From NCBI RefSeq assembly GCF_003287355.1, contig NZ_QMIM01000031.1, positions 1-55,765 of the forward strand: a DNA stretch of 55,765 bases, read 5' to 3'. Both the position numbers and the translations under genes were made by a program. Shown here piece after piece: positions 34,428 to 42,334 of the stretch (its first letter is position 1; every line of letters begins with the position of its first letter). Under the pieces are notes generated by a model. It was not told where the DNA came from and searched no databases. It saw only the letters and a program-made list of their open reading frames with translations. The DNA is from Halorubrum sp. 48-1-W (GTDB lineage Archaea; Halobacteriota; Halobacteria; Halobacteriales; Haloferacaceae).

Positions 34428-35462
34428 TCAATCGGTTCGGGGTTCGGAGCGACCCCCGGGTCGGGGCGACCGGTCGTCGAAGACGCCCACTGCGAGCAGC
34501 GTGTACGGCCCGATGAACCCGAGACAGAAGCCGAGGAGGTGAACGTAAAGGTTGATCACGCTCCCGTCGACCGACGGCTCCGCGGGGAACCCGACGACGG
34601 GATACGCGACCGCCAGGACCGCGCCGCCGACGAAGAGGTCGCCGAACCCGCGCCGGTCGACCACCCGACCGAGGCCGTCCCGAAGTGACGGTCGGCGCGC
34701 CGGCGGGGTCGACAGCACGCCGAGCGCACCGAGAAGCACTCCGCCGAGGAGGACGCCCGGGCCGACGAGTCCCGGCAACTCGGTCGAGGCCGGCAACGCC
34801 AGCGTTCCGATCCAGCCGGCGACGACGAGGAAGGTCGCCGGGAGCAGTCGAACCGCCGTGGAGTCGGAGAGCGGGACGCGGTCCGGTGTCTCGGATCGCG
34901 GCGGCAGGTCCGGTGTCTCGGATCGCGGCGGCAGGTCCGCGGACGCGAGGCCACGACCCGAGAGGTGCGTGTGGACGAACACTGCGAGCAGAAGCGGGAG
35001 AAGTCCCGCGAACGCCATGTTTATGCCGGAGAAACCGAAGCCGATCGCCCGCCGCGGGACGGCGAGGTTCAGCGCGGAGAGCGCGAACGGGAACGCGAGA
35101 CAGAACGTCGCGAAGGCGGTAAAGAAGAACCGACGCCGTCCGGCGGCCACCGCCAGCAGGTAGCCGACGCCCGCGAGCAGGGCGTAGGCGAAGACGTTCG
35201 CGAGCAGGTGATCGGCTTCGAGGTGGACGTAGTGGGCCGTGAACGCCGATCGGACGGTCGGGTCGTGGTACGCGAACGCGAGCGATCGGCGGGTCGCCTC
35301 CGGGAAGGCGAAGACCGCGAGGAGCGCGACCGGCACGGCGAACAGGACGAGGAGGTCGACGGTCCGGACGCGCGCGAGGAGCGTTTCCAGGAGCGTCGAA
35401 TCGTCGTCACGGGCCGTCGGATCGTCCCCGCCGTCGGCCGTATCGAGCGAAGTCGCCGTCAC
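34428..35462 (-). CDS. Rhomboid-like intramembrane protein, GTG start
   Basis: The protein has 344 aa read from GTG at 35462, chosen because a TATA-like box is centred 28 bp upstream; the longer frame to 35606 has no family character. About seven membrane segments are visible. Rhomboid signatures are present: HLEADHLLANVFAY after the first helix, GFSGINMAF with the nucleophile serine, and a late HLLGFCLGF carrying the partner histidine. It may therefore be an active intramembrane serine protease. A 27-bp tandem duplication (34884-34937) repeats the loop PPRSETPDL. It lies upstream of the signal peptidase gene on the same strand, 69 bp away. Confidence 0.8.
   Translation of the reverse strand: MTATSLDTADGGDDPTARDDDSTLLETLLARVRTVDLLVLFAVPVALLAVFAFPEATRRSLAFAYHDPTVRSAFTAHYVHLEADHLLANVFAYALLAGVGYLLAVAAGRRRFFFTAFATFCLAFPFALSALNLAVPRRAIGFGFSGINMAFAGLLPLLLAVFVHTHLSGRGLASADLPPRSETPDLPPRSETPDRVPLSDSTAVRLLPATFLVVAGWIGTLALPASTELPGLVGPGVLLGGVLLGALGVLSTPPARRPSLRDGLGRVVDRRGFGDLFVGGAVLAVAYPVVGFPAEPSVDGSVINLYVHLLGFCLGFIGPYTLLAVGVFDDRSPRPGGRSEPRTD
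34884..34937. repeat. Two tandem 27-bp copies in the rhomboid-like gene
   Basis: The 27-bp unit at 34884-34910 is repeated perfectly at 34911-34937. It duplicates nine residues (PPRSETPDL) in a hydrophilic loop and keeps the frame. Perfect identity points to a recent duplication. Confidence 0.9.
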
Positions 35463-35485
35463 GAATCCGCCCTCGATCGGCCGGG

Positions 35486-35494
35486 GTATATTCC
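35486..35494 (-). promoter_or_regulatory. TATA-like box deciding the GTG start
   Basis: On the minus strand GGAATATAC is centred 28 bp upstream of GTG 35462, within otherwise GC-rich DNA. It makes a leaderless GTG start at 35462 much likelier than the upstream ATG at 35606. Confidence 0.55.
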
Positions 35495-35608
35495 TGTCGC
35501 CCCGAGTACATCCTCGGCGACCGATGGCTTCGGTGACGAACGGGACGGTCGAACCCGCCGAGGGGACCGGGTCGGACACGGGAAGGGAGGGCTCCAACGG
35601 GCGCACGG

Positions 35609-37201
35609 TCAGGACCGTGGCACCCGGCGGAACAGTGCCAGCACCCCGAGCAGCAGGGCGATCAGGCCGGTGACGCCGGCGAGCGCTTCCAACCCGAACC
35701 CACCGGGTTCCTCGAGGGAGGGGTTCCTCGGGGCGTCGTCGGTCTCGTCGCCGTCACTCCCTTGCTCCGCGTCGTCCGAGCCCGTGTCCTCACCGGCCGG
35801 GTCGGTTCCCGCTTCGGTTCCACCGTCGCCCGAGTCGGTCCCGTCACCGACGACGAGGGGTCCGGCAGAGGTCCCGTCGACCGCGAGGTCGTACACGCCG
35901 TCGGCCCCGAACGCGACCGGGAACGTGACGGTCGTCGACTCGCCCGGGGCGAGTTCCACGTCCGTCGACGCGAGGGTCTCGCCGTCGGCAGTGAGTGCTA
36001 CGGTCTCCTCGCCGGCCGTGCCGCCGGTGTTCTCGACGGTCGCCGTCACGGTCGTCTCGCCCCCGGCCTCGACGGCGTCGTCGGCGAGGTCGGCGTCGCT
36101 GACGCCGATCCGATCGATGTGGGCCGCCACCGCGAACGTCGAGAAGTCGCGGGTGGCCGCGACGAAGTGGACCCGATCCGCGGGGAGCCCACGACTCTCG
36201 ACGGCCTCCTCGTCGAGCACCTCGATTTCGCGGGGTTCCCAGTCATCGGACCCGTCGTCGTCGCTCCGGCGGAGGACGGCCACGTCCTCGGGGTCGGTGT
36301 CGCCGAGGGCGTCGCGGTCGATACTGAACCGGAGGCGCATCGACTCGACGCTCTCGGGGTCGAAGTCGTACGCGAGAGAGAGGTAACCGAGCGGGATCGG
36401 CTCCTGTGGCGCCTCGAGCTCGCCAGCCTCCGCGAACGGCTCGGGGCTACCGTTGGCGGTCATGTCGACGCTCTCGACCGAGACACCCTCGAGGTCGAGG
36501 CGGTCGAGCGTGACGTCGGTACCGTTGATCGGTATCCGGTCCGTCTCGAACCGGACCGTGTCATCCAGGTCGATGCCGGTCGCGTTGAGGCTTCGCTCGG
36601 CTCCCGACCCCGTGACGAGGACCCTCGGACCCGACGACTCGGAGTCGTCGTCCGCGGTCGTCGCCGTCATCGCCGTCGACTCCGGGTCCGTGACGTTCGC
36701 GTGGATCGAGAACTCGCCCGGGCCGAGGCTCGTGCCCGCCTCCGCGCCGTGCGTGTCGAACCGGAGGCCGACCGAGACGGACTCGTTGGGACCGAGGGTG
36801 ACGCCGTTCGTCTCGTTCTCGATCGGGCCCTCCGCATGGACGAACGTCAGGTTTCCGTCGTGGTCGCCGCCGTCCCGTTCGATCCATACCTCAGCGCTCC
36901 GGTCGGCGGTGTAGGTGATCGTGAAGACGTCGTCGATGGTCCCCTCGGCGTCGACGTTGACGCCCTCGAAGCTGGCGTTCCGGAGGTTCGGGTTCGTCGC
37001 CGAGACGTCGATCACGATCTCGTCGTCGTCGTTCAGGTACGCGTAGTCGCCGTTGGGGCCGTCCGCGGGCTGGACCGCGACGCGATCGTCCGCGAGGGTG
37101 TCGGCCTCGCCATCGAGGACCGTCGCGCCCGTCGCGAACGCGAGCGACCCTACAGCTACGAGGAGGACGGCGAGGATCACGGTACGGCGGGCGGTCGGCA
37201 T
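35609..37201 (-). CDS. Secreted surface protein with CARDB and PGF-CTERM-like anchor
   Basis: The protein has 530 aa. A Sec signal peptide spans about residues 1-27 (TVILAVLLVAVGSLAFATGA). The first 160 residues resemble DUF1102-type secreted domains (YAYLNDDDEIVIDVSATNPNL), with a central domain containing FAVAAHIDRI after that. A CARDB-like repeat follows (ADLADDAVEAGGETTVTATVENTGGTAGE). An acidic stalk precedes the C-terminal PGGFGLEALAGVTGLIALLLG-RR arrangement. That motif plus hydrophobic helix plus arginines resembles the PGF-CTERM archaeosortase signal, although the motif has an extra glycine. Several N-x-S/T sites suggest glycosylation. It probably sits in the cell surface layer. Confidence 0.8.
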   Translation of the reverse strand: MPTARRTVILAVLLVAVGSLAFATGATVLDGEADTLADDRVAVQPADGPNGDYAYLNDDDEIVIDVSATNPNLRNASFEGVNVDAEGTIDDVFTITYTADRSAEVWIERDGGDHDGNLTFVHAEGPIENETNGVTLGPNESVSVGLRFDTHGAEAGTSLGPGEFSIHANVTDPESTAMTATTADDDSESSGPRVLVTGSGAERSLNATGIDLDDTVRFETDRIPINGTDVTLDRLDLEGVSVESVDMTANGSPEPFAEAGELEAPQEPIPLGYLSLAYDFDPESVESMRLRFSIDRDALGDTDPEDVAVLRRSDDDGSDDWEPREIEVLDEEAVESRGLPADRVHFVAATRDFSTFAVAAHIDRIGVSDADLADDAVEAGGETTVTATVENTGGTAGEETVALTADGETLASTDVELAPGESTTVTFPVAFGADGVYDLAVDGTSAGPLVVGDGTDSGDGGTEAGTDPAGEDTGSDDAEQGSDGDETDDAPRNPSLEEPGGFGLEALAGVTGLIALLLGVLALFRRVPRS

Positions 37202-37650
37202 ACGGCTGTCGAAGAGGGGTTAGTCACCAGGGGGTGTAGTTATGGGGAGTCTGAACTCGGCGAAGGGTGACCACGTTCGCGAGGCGAACGGGGGAGAGGC
37301 CGTCCGCTCGTCGCGAACGCGGGAGCGTTCCGAACTCGTCCGCAGACCGGTGTGAAGCGGGTACGAGAACGGGTTTCAGGCTCGGCTTGAAGGCCGGTCG
37401 CCGGCCGTTCAGGAGTGGTCTGAAGCCGTGAGATCCGGCAAAGTACGTGTAAGTTTTTGGGTAGATACCCGCGATTTCCGATTTTGATTCGAAAATAATC
37501 AGATCAGATAACGGCGTTTTCAGGCCTCTGAACGCGGAAATTCTGGATTTAGCCGATCGATCCGTATCCGTATTATATTCCCGGTGAATTTTCAATTCCA
37601 CATCACGATCCGAGGATTTATGTAGTCCAATTCATATGTGTCAGACGTAA
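37202..37650. other. Divergent intergenic region between surface protein and regulator
   Basis: This 449-bp gap is moderately GC-rich up to about 37440 (with a GGCCGGTCGCCGGCC hairpin near 37391-37405) and strongly AT-rich from 37450 to 37630. The AT-rich part must hold the promoter of the DUF7344 gene (TTCATATG at about 37631-37638 is close to the start). The promoter of the surface protein is not obvious. No gene is visible. Confidence 0.45.
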
Positions 37651-38229
37651 ATGGCGTCGGCACAGCAGATCGACGGGGGGCCCTCTGACGTCGGTATCGA
37701 CATCACCGACGACGAGCTGTACGAGGTGCTCGCGAACCAGCGTCGACGGTTCGCGGTCCACCTGTTGAAACGGGAAGAACAGACGATGGAGATAGGCGAG
37801 ATGGCCGAGCAGATCGCGGCCTGGGAGAACGACGTCGACATGGCGGAGATCACGGGCAGCGACCGCAAGCGCGTCTACACGGCGCTCCAGCAGTCGCACC
37901 TGCCGAAGATGGACCGTGCCGGCGTCGTCGAGTTCAACAAGGACCGCGGGGTCATCGAGCCCACCGAGGCGCTCCGGAACGTCGACCTGTACATGGACGT
38001 GGTCGAGGGCAAGGAGATCCCCTGGAGCGAGTACTACCTCGGCTTATCGGGGGTCGCGCTCGCGCTCGTCGCGGCGGTGTGGGTGGGCGCGTGGCCCTTT
38101 ACCCTGCTCCCGCCGCTCGCGTGGGCGCTGGCGATCGTGGTCTCGTTCATGTTCTCCGCGGCCGCACACAAGTACTACACCGAGGAGATGAAGGTCGGGG
38201 AGCTGGAGGAGCCGCCGGAGCTCCGGTGA
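37651..38229 (+). CDS. DUF7344-type winged-helix protein with two membrane helices
   Basis: The protein has 192 aa. Residues about 20-115 form a winged-helix domain of the haloarchaeal DUF7344 type (LYEVLANQRRRFAVHLLKREE, MAEQIAAWEND, RKRVYTALQQSHLPKMDRAGVVEFN). Residues about 130-175 form a hairpin of two membrane helices (YLGLSGVALALVAAVWVGAW, then PLAWALAIVVSFMFSAAAHKYY). A DNA-binding domain tied to the membrane suggests a one-component regulator that senses the envelope. It lies 105 bp upstream of the first DUF1102 gene on the same strand, so it may control it. Confidence 0.82.
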   Translation: MASAQQIDGGPSDVGIDITDDELYEVLANQRRRFAVHLLKREEQTMEIGEMAEQIAAWENDVDMAEITGSDRKRVYTALQQSHLPKMDRAGVVEFNKDRGVIEPTEALRNVDLYMDVVEGKEIPWSEYYLGLSGVALALVAAVWVGAWPFTLLPPLAWALAIVVSFMFSAAAHKYYTEEMKVGELEEPPELR

Positions 38230-38334
38230 GAGCGGTATCGACCTGCTCGCTTCGGTTTCAGGCACTCCGTACCGGTCTTCCGGCGACGCATAACCATACG
38301 GATAGACCACGTTGACCGATCCGAGAGGGGCCAT

Positions 38335-39432
38335 ATGAAACGACGAAACCTCATCCTCCTGGTCGGCGGTGCGAGCTCCGGCGCGATGAGCGTCGGGACG
38401 GGGGCGTTCAGCAGTATGGAGGCCGAGCGTGGGGTTTCGGTGAACGTTACGAACGACGAGGACGCGTTTATCCGGTACGAGAAGCCGAGCGACGGTGCGG
38501 AGACCGAGGACGGCGAAGAGATCACGCTCGTTCGAATTCGGAACCAGTTCGGTGGCACCCAGGAACTCGCCTTGGTCGGCGTCGAATACGAGGACGAGGA
38601 CGCATTGCGAAACGTCGCCGTCGAGCGATACGAGGTCCCCGAGGATCCCGACGAGGAATTCGACGAGGAGCACTTCGCCGACGTCGACGAGGACCACGTG
38701 GCGATCGAACGCGGCTCGACGAGTAGCGGCTTCCCGGACGCGAACGACGCCGACGCGTTCGGCCCGGGCGAATGGGTTCGGATCGTCGCGGACGCGCACG
38801 TTCCGGCCGGCGAGAGCGTCGACGTCGAAGTGACGGTCACCCTGAAAGGCGTCAAGGGAAGCATCAGCGCGCAACTGTTCGGCGGTACACGGGAGTTCGA
38901 AGTGACCAGTATCGAACCGGTATCGGAGGTCACCTTCCGCGGAGCCGGAAACGCGGATGCGTCCGCGGGAGGGCGCACGCTCGAAACGGAAGCGTGGTTC
39001 GTCGAGCCGGGTGAGAACACCGATCTCGATCTCGACGACGCCCGCGTGGAAGGTTCGTTCCATTGGAACACCGAAAAGAAACTGAAACACTCGTTCGACG
39101 GAACCCCGAGCGGAAATCTCGTCGCCGTGTACTTCACCGAGACCAATCAAACGTTCGTTCATCCCGAATACGACGTGGACGACGGCGAGCTACCCGATAG
39201 CTGGGGAACCGGAGCAGGACAGGAGATCGTCGAGGGATCGTACCAGAGTTCGTCGGAATCGACTGAGGACGACGAGAACGGCGACAGCGATAACAGTAGC
39301 AACGACGAGAACGGCAACAGCGGCAATAACAGCAACAGCGACAATAGCGGCGACAGCAACAACGACGAGAACGGCAACAACGACAATAACGGCGACAGCA
39401 ACAATAACGGCGACAGCAACAGCGGCAACTAA
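38335..39432 (+). CDS. Secreted DUF1102 protein with Asn/Asp/Ser-rich tail
   Basis: The protein has 365 aa. The N-terminus (KRRNLILLVGGASSGAMSVGTGAFSSMEAERGVSVNV) is the pattern of DUF1102 proteins: a twin-Arg start, a hydrophobic stretch and the GTGAF cleavage region. DUF1102 is a beta-sandwich related in signal peptide type to SipW substrates such as TasA and camelysin. The last 55 residues are almost only Asn, Asp, Ser, Gly and Glu, built from repeated GAC-AGC-AAC type codons. The tail has no hydrophobic anchor, so the protein is probably released or assembled outside. The composition differs from its neighbours, being less GC-rich with many AAC and GAA codons. Confidence 0.82.
   Translation: MKRRNLILLVGGASSGAMSVGTGAFSSMEAERGVSVNVTNDEDAFIRYEKPSDGAETEDGEEITLVRIRNQFGGTQELALVGVEYEDEDALRNVAVERYEVPEDPDEEFDEEHFADVDEDHVAIERGSTSSGFPDANDADAFGPGEWVRIVADAHVPAGESVDVEVTVTLKGVKGSISAQLFGGTREFEVTSIEPVSEVTFRGAGNADASAGGRTLETEAWFVEPGENTDLDLDDARVEGSFHWNTEKKLKHSFDGTPSGNLVAVYFTETNQTFVHPEYDVDDGELPDSWGTGAGQEIVEGSYQSSSESTEDDENGDSDNSSNDENGNSGNNSNSDNSGDSNNDENGNNDNNGDSNNNGDSNSGN
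39270..39429. repeat. Low-complexity Asn/Asp/Ser/Gly codon repeats
   Basis: The 3' end of the DUF1102 gene is made of short, imperfect codon repeats (units such as GGCGACAGCAACAATAAC). They are irregular in length and sequence, so this is protein-level low complexity. It is not a CRISPR array. Confidence 0.8.
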
Positions 39433-39839
39433 GCGTACAACGGATTCACGACGCTTTCTGACGACACGACCCGCATTTTTCCGACGTATTTTCGACGTTT
39501 CATCGTACAGCGTCGAGGATTCGCAAAGAGAGAGGATCGAGATCCCGATCTGGTGAACGACACCAGAAAACATCTCGACGAGATCAGGGGGCGGTTCTGC
39601 CGTGCTCTCGTTTCGAAACTGTCCACGCCCCTCCGCAGGAGGCCCCTGAATCCGGTTCAGGAACACCCAGAATGGTTACAGACCTCCTCAGAAGCGATTC
39701 AACTCTCTCCAGAAATTCTTCTGCCGACTCATAACGATAGTGGATACTCCCCATGGGTGAAGTAGAGCGACCCGGGGTGACGCGGGATGTCCCGTGTCCC
39801 CGAACGCGGGTCGCGTGCGGTAACAGAGGTAGACAAACC
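39433..39839. other. Intergenic region between the two DUF1102 genes
   Basis: This 407-bp region is less GC-rich than the core and has no convincing gene; short open frames in it lack codon bias. Small hairpins occur (for example CAGAAATTCTTCTG at 39710-39723). The second DUF1102 gene may have its own promoter here. Confidence 0.4.
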
Positions 39840-40466
39840 ATGGAACGACGCAAATTCGTAATCGGTCTGGGTGCATTGGCAACGGGTAGCGCGGCGGCAG
39901 TGGGTACCGGGGCGTTCGAGACTGCTTCGGCCGAGCGTACCGCAAGGGTCGAGATCTCGGCTGACTCCGAGGGATTCATCGAGATTACCGAAGGGAACGG
40001 CGTCTCGGGAGCGTCAAGCAGGTACGCCGAAGAGAGTGATGGACAGTTGGAGTTGTTCTTTAATGACGAGGCACTCGATGGTTCCAAAATCATCGGTTCG
40101 GTTGACGGGAAGGGCCTCAACCCGAACGCCGAATACAATTTTGCCGAAGTATTTACTGTCAGTAATATTGGAGGGTTCGGTCAGCTTGATTTCGTCGTCG
40201 AATCGGAAGGTTTCGATGGAGAAGTGACACTAACAGCTAGTGGAGAAAGCGGTACTTTTGAAGGAAATGCTGGCCAGTCGTTGATGGCCCGAGATTACAG
40301 CTCAACAAGTAACATTCCACGAATCAGCCAACCAGGGTCGTGCGTGATCGATGTGAAAATAGAGACGGGTGACTCGCCCAACGAATCTGCGGGTGGAACA
40401 CTAACTATTCACGCGGCCACAGTTGGTAACGCATCTGAATTATCGGACGTTATCGGAGGAGAATAA
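39840..40466 (+). CDS. Secreted DUF1102 family protein
   Basis: The protein has 208 aa from the ATG at 39840. The opening (ERRKFVIGLGALATGSAAAVGTGAFETASAERTARVEI) is a textbook DUF1102/SipW-type signal with the GTGAF region. The mature part (SADSEGFIEI onward) is a beta-rich domain with a late Cys (PGSCVIDVKIETGD). It is a shorter paralogue of the upstream DUF1102 protein, without the repeat tail. From about codon 60 the codon use turns AT-rich compared with neighbours, a hint of transfer. Likely an extracellular structural subunit. Confidence 0.82.
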   Translation: MERRKFVIGLGALATGSAAAVGTGAFETASAERTARVEISADSEGFIEITEGNGVSGASSRYAEESDGQLELFFNDEALDGSKIIGSVDGKGLNPNAEYNFAEVFTVSNIGGFGQLDFVVESEGFDGEVTLTASGESGTFEGNAGQSLMARDYSSTSNIPRISQPGSCVIDVKIETGDSPNESAGGTLTIHAATVGNASELSDVIGGE

Positions 40467-40790
40467 AAACCAGAATTTTCGACTATTTACGATAATTAAT
40501 GAAATAGAATTATTCTATTAAGTATTTAAAATACTTAATTTAAGTTATTTCGTCTGGGATAACATAGTTGGTGAGTTACATCAGGGAAGCCGTAACAAAG
40601 TGATCAGAGAATAATTAAAGAACCATCACTAGTCATGAAGGTTTTTATGACCACGATCTACAACGCGTAGATCGGTAAAATAAGATACGTCTGAGCAGTC
40701 AAATGTTGGTCTACGCCTCGTTCGCATTATCTTCGTATCCGACTTGCACGCATTCCGACACCAACATGTCATCTGCAAGTTCCAAATCTG
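40467..40790. other. AT-rich intergenic region with tandem palindromes
   Basis: This is the most AT-rich stretch of the window. It holds two adjoining perfect palindromes (40503-40519 and 40517-40539) and an 8-bp-stem hairpin at 40654-40674 with loop AACGC. The first two follow the DUF1102 stop closely and could terminate or protect its mRNA. No gene is visible. Confidence 0.55.
40503..40539. repeat. Two adjoining perfect palindromes
   Basis: AATAGAAT-T-ATTCTATT at 40503-40519 and ATTAAGTATTT-A-AAATACTTAAT at 40517-40539 are perfect inverted repeats with single-base centres, sharing three bases. Both are purely AT-rich apart from single G/C pairs. They may be a terminator, a protein-binding site or a small origin-like element. 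Confidence 0.85.
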
Positions 40791-40991
40791 CTACTTCCCC
40801 TCGGCGCCCGCATCGTCTACCTGCGCACTGGCTAACTGTTCGTTTACGACCGCGTTCCCCTGTGGCCCCCCACACCTTAGTCGGGTGTTCTTTGACGTAC
40901 TCTGTCCACCAAATAACCTACTCGTGGCGGGGCGAGCGCTCGGGATCGCCGCCTCAGTTGAGTCATCCTCAGGCGTTCGTGAGTCGCTCAT
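40791..40991 (-). pseudogene. Decayed copy of the 91-aa partner gene at 42335-42610
   Basis: The minus strand starts MSDSRTPEDDS and ends with QGNAVVNEQLASAQVDDAG, closely matching the N- and C-terminal parts of the intact protein at 42335-42610 (MPDSRTPDADS ... QQNAVVNGQLESAQAVDVS). The middle has lost the frame. It marks a duplicated nucleotidyltransferase-type module. The DNA between 40992 and 41282 may contain further remnants, but none I can name. Confidence 0.7.
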
Positions 40992-41282
40992 GGCGTCCGA
41001 ATCGATTATCAGTCATCACCGGGACGGTACGCACCCGATCGGTGCTCGATGTCGTAGATCACCACGACCCTTCGATCGCGATCCGCGGAGGCCCCAACCG
41101 AAAGTCACCGATACGGACCTTCCGTGTGGAACGCCCGAAAGCGGTTCGATATACTCGGGTAGGTTCCGCCACTCGTCGGTCACTATGTCATCGAGCTTCG
41201 AGACGATACAGCGCTCTGTATCGCCGCATCGAGCCCATCGAACGTCCGCACAGCGGGCGGCCGGAACTCCTACATCCAGTTG

Positions 41283-41462
41283 TCACTCCTCGTCATCGAT
41301 CAGTTCGACGACCTCGTCGCGAGAGACGGCCTCGCTCTCGTCCTTCCGCATCGCGTACTCCTCGGCCGCGATGCTCGCCAGCATGTCGCGCGACGCGCCG
41401 GGATGCTCCGTCGCGTCCTGGATCACGTGTCGGAGGAATTCGCTCCGCGACGTGTGCCAAAT
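41283..41462 (-). pseudogene. Remnant of a small ribbon-helix-helix-like gene
   Basis: The minus strand is open for 59 codons without an ATG at its head and ends with TGA at 41283-41285. The sequence SEFLRHVIQDATEHPGASRD followed by ASIAAEEYAMRKDESEAVSRDEVVELIDDEE has convincing haloarchaeal codon use and resembles the C-terminal half of CopG/RHH-type antitoxins. The N-terminal half is absent. It seems to be a truncated antitoxin gene. Confidence 0.5.
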
Positions 41463-41580
41463 TCACCAAGTTGAACATGAGAAACGGTTCCGACAGCGAG
41501 TCGGGTCATCCACACCCACAGACAGACGGAAGAACACAACACCCGAAACCTATGAATACATCGTACACATAGCAAACAGT

Positions 41581-41871
41581 ATGCCCACCATCTCCACCCG
41601 GGTCCCCGACGACCTCGAATCCGAACTCGAGGCGTACCTCGACGAGGAGCGCCTCGACCGGAGCACGGGGATCAGGAAACTCCTCTCTGAGGGGCTCGAG
41701 GAGGGGCGCAGGGAGCGCGCGCTCGACCGTTTCGCCGACGGGGAACTGTCGCTGTCGAAGGCCACCGAACTCGTCGATCTCTCCGTCTGGGAGTTCGCGC
41801 AACTCGTCGAGGAGAGCGACGCCGCGTGGGTCTCGGGTGACCACCTCGAGGGCGACCTCGACGAACTGTGA
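41581..41871 (+). CDS. UPF0175/RHH-type antitoxin
   Basis: The protein has 96 aa from the ATG at 41581. Residues 1-45 look like a ribbon-helix-helix (ISTRVPDDLESELEAYLDEERLDRSTGIRKLLSEGL), and the second half is UPF0175-like (ALDRFADGELSLSKATELVDLSVWEFAQLVEE). Such proteins are antitoxins for PIN-domain toxins in haloarchaea. The toxin reading frame begins at its stop codon, the usual overlap, but that toxin is broken. It would bind its own promoter and the toxin. Confidence 0.82.
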   Translation: MPTISTRVPDDLESELEAYLDEERLDRSTGIRKLLSEGLEEGRRERALDRFADGELSLSKATELVDLSVWEFAQLVEESDAAWVSGDHLEGDLDEL

Positions 41872-42174
41872 GCCGGGTGTTCGACACGGCTCGCGCGGCA
41901 TCCGGGGTTGAGCGACGCCGACGTCGCGGTCCTGGCCTGCGTGGACGCCCGCGACGCGGTCGCCGTGATGGACGAGTCGGCCGGGCGCTCCGCGGCCGAA
42001 GTGGAGGACGTCGAGACGCGCGGGACCGCGTACCTCCTCCTCACAGCCGTGAAGGGCGGCGCGCTGTCGACGGCGGAGGGGCGTGACGCCATCGACGCGA
42101 TGATCGATCACGGCTGGTACGTGGCACCGGACGTGTACACGAAGCTCGTCGGGAAGCTGGAGTCGTTCGAGTAA
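41868..42174 (+). pseudogene. PIN-domain (VapC/DUF3368-type) toxin with internal deletion
   Basis: GTG at 41868 overlaps the antitoxin stop and opens VSRVFDTARAASG, which is the start of a PIN domain (VFDT). After about 13 codons the frame shifts by one. The rest (LSDADVAVLACVDARDAVAVMDESAGRSAAEVE ... WYVAPDVYTKLVGKLESFE) is the C-terminal half of a VapC-like nuclease. Around 60-70 middle codons are missing. It therefore looks inactive, leaving the antitoxin as an orphan. Confidence 0.72.
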
Positions 42175-42206
42175 CGACTATTGCGGCTCGTGAGAGAGAC
42201 ATCGAT

Positions 42207-42320
42207 ATGGTATCGTCGCTCCCGCTATCAGAGGAGGAAAAGGAACGAATGCAGCGCGTTCGGGTCAGTTCCGGGGTCGCGACCGACGAAGCGGACATCG
42301 ACGAGATACTCTACGGCTGA
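42207..42320 (+). CDS. Possible 37-aa small protein
   Basis: An ATG at 42207 opens 37 codons: a charged helix (LPLSEEEKERMQRVRVS) and an acidic end (DEADIDEILYG). Codon use looks haloarchaeal and the sequence is acidic as expected. It is too short to assign and could be a fragment of a degraded antitoxin in this decayed toxin-antitoxin region. Confidence 0.4.
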   Translation: MVSSLPLSEEEKERMQRVRVSSGVATDEADIDEILYG

Positions 42321-42334
42321 GTTCGGGTGTCGAT

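Noticed and set aside
39270-39432. Possible CRISPR-like array
   Set aside because: Repeats are short, imperfect and in frame with a low-complexity protein tail. There are no regular spacers and no cas genes.
39553-39765. Small plus-strand frame between the DUF1102 genes
   Set aside because: It lacks acidic composition and haloarchaeal codon bias and has no promoter-like box before it.
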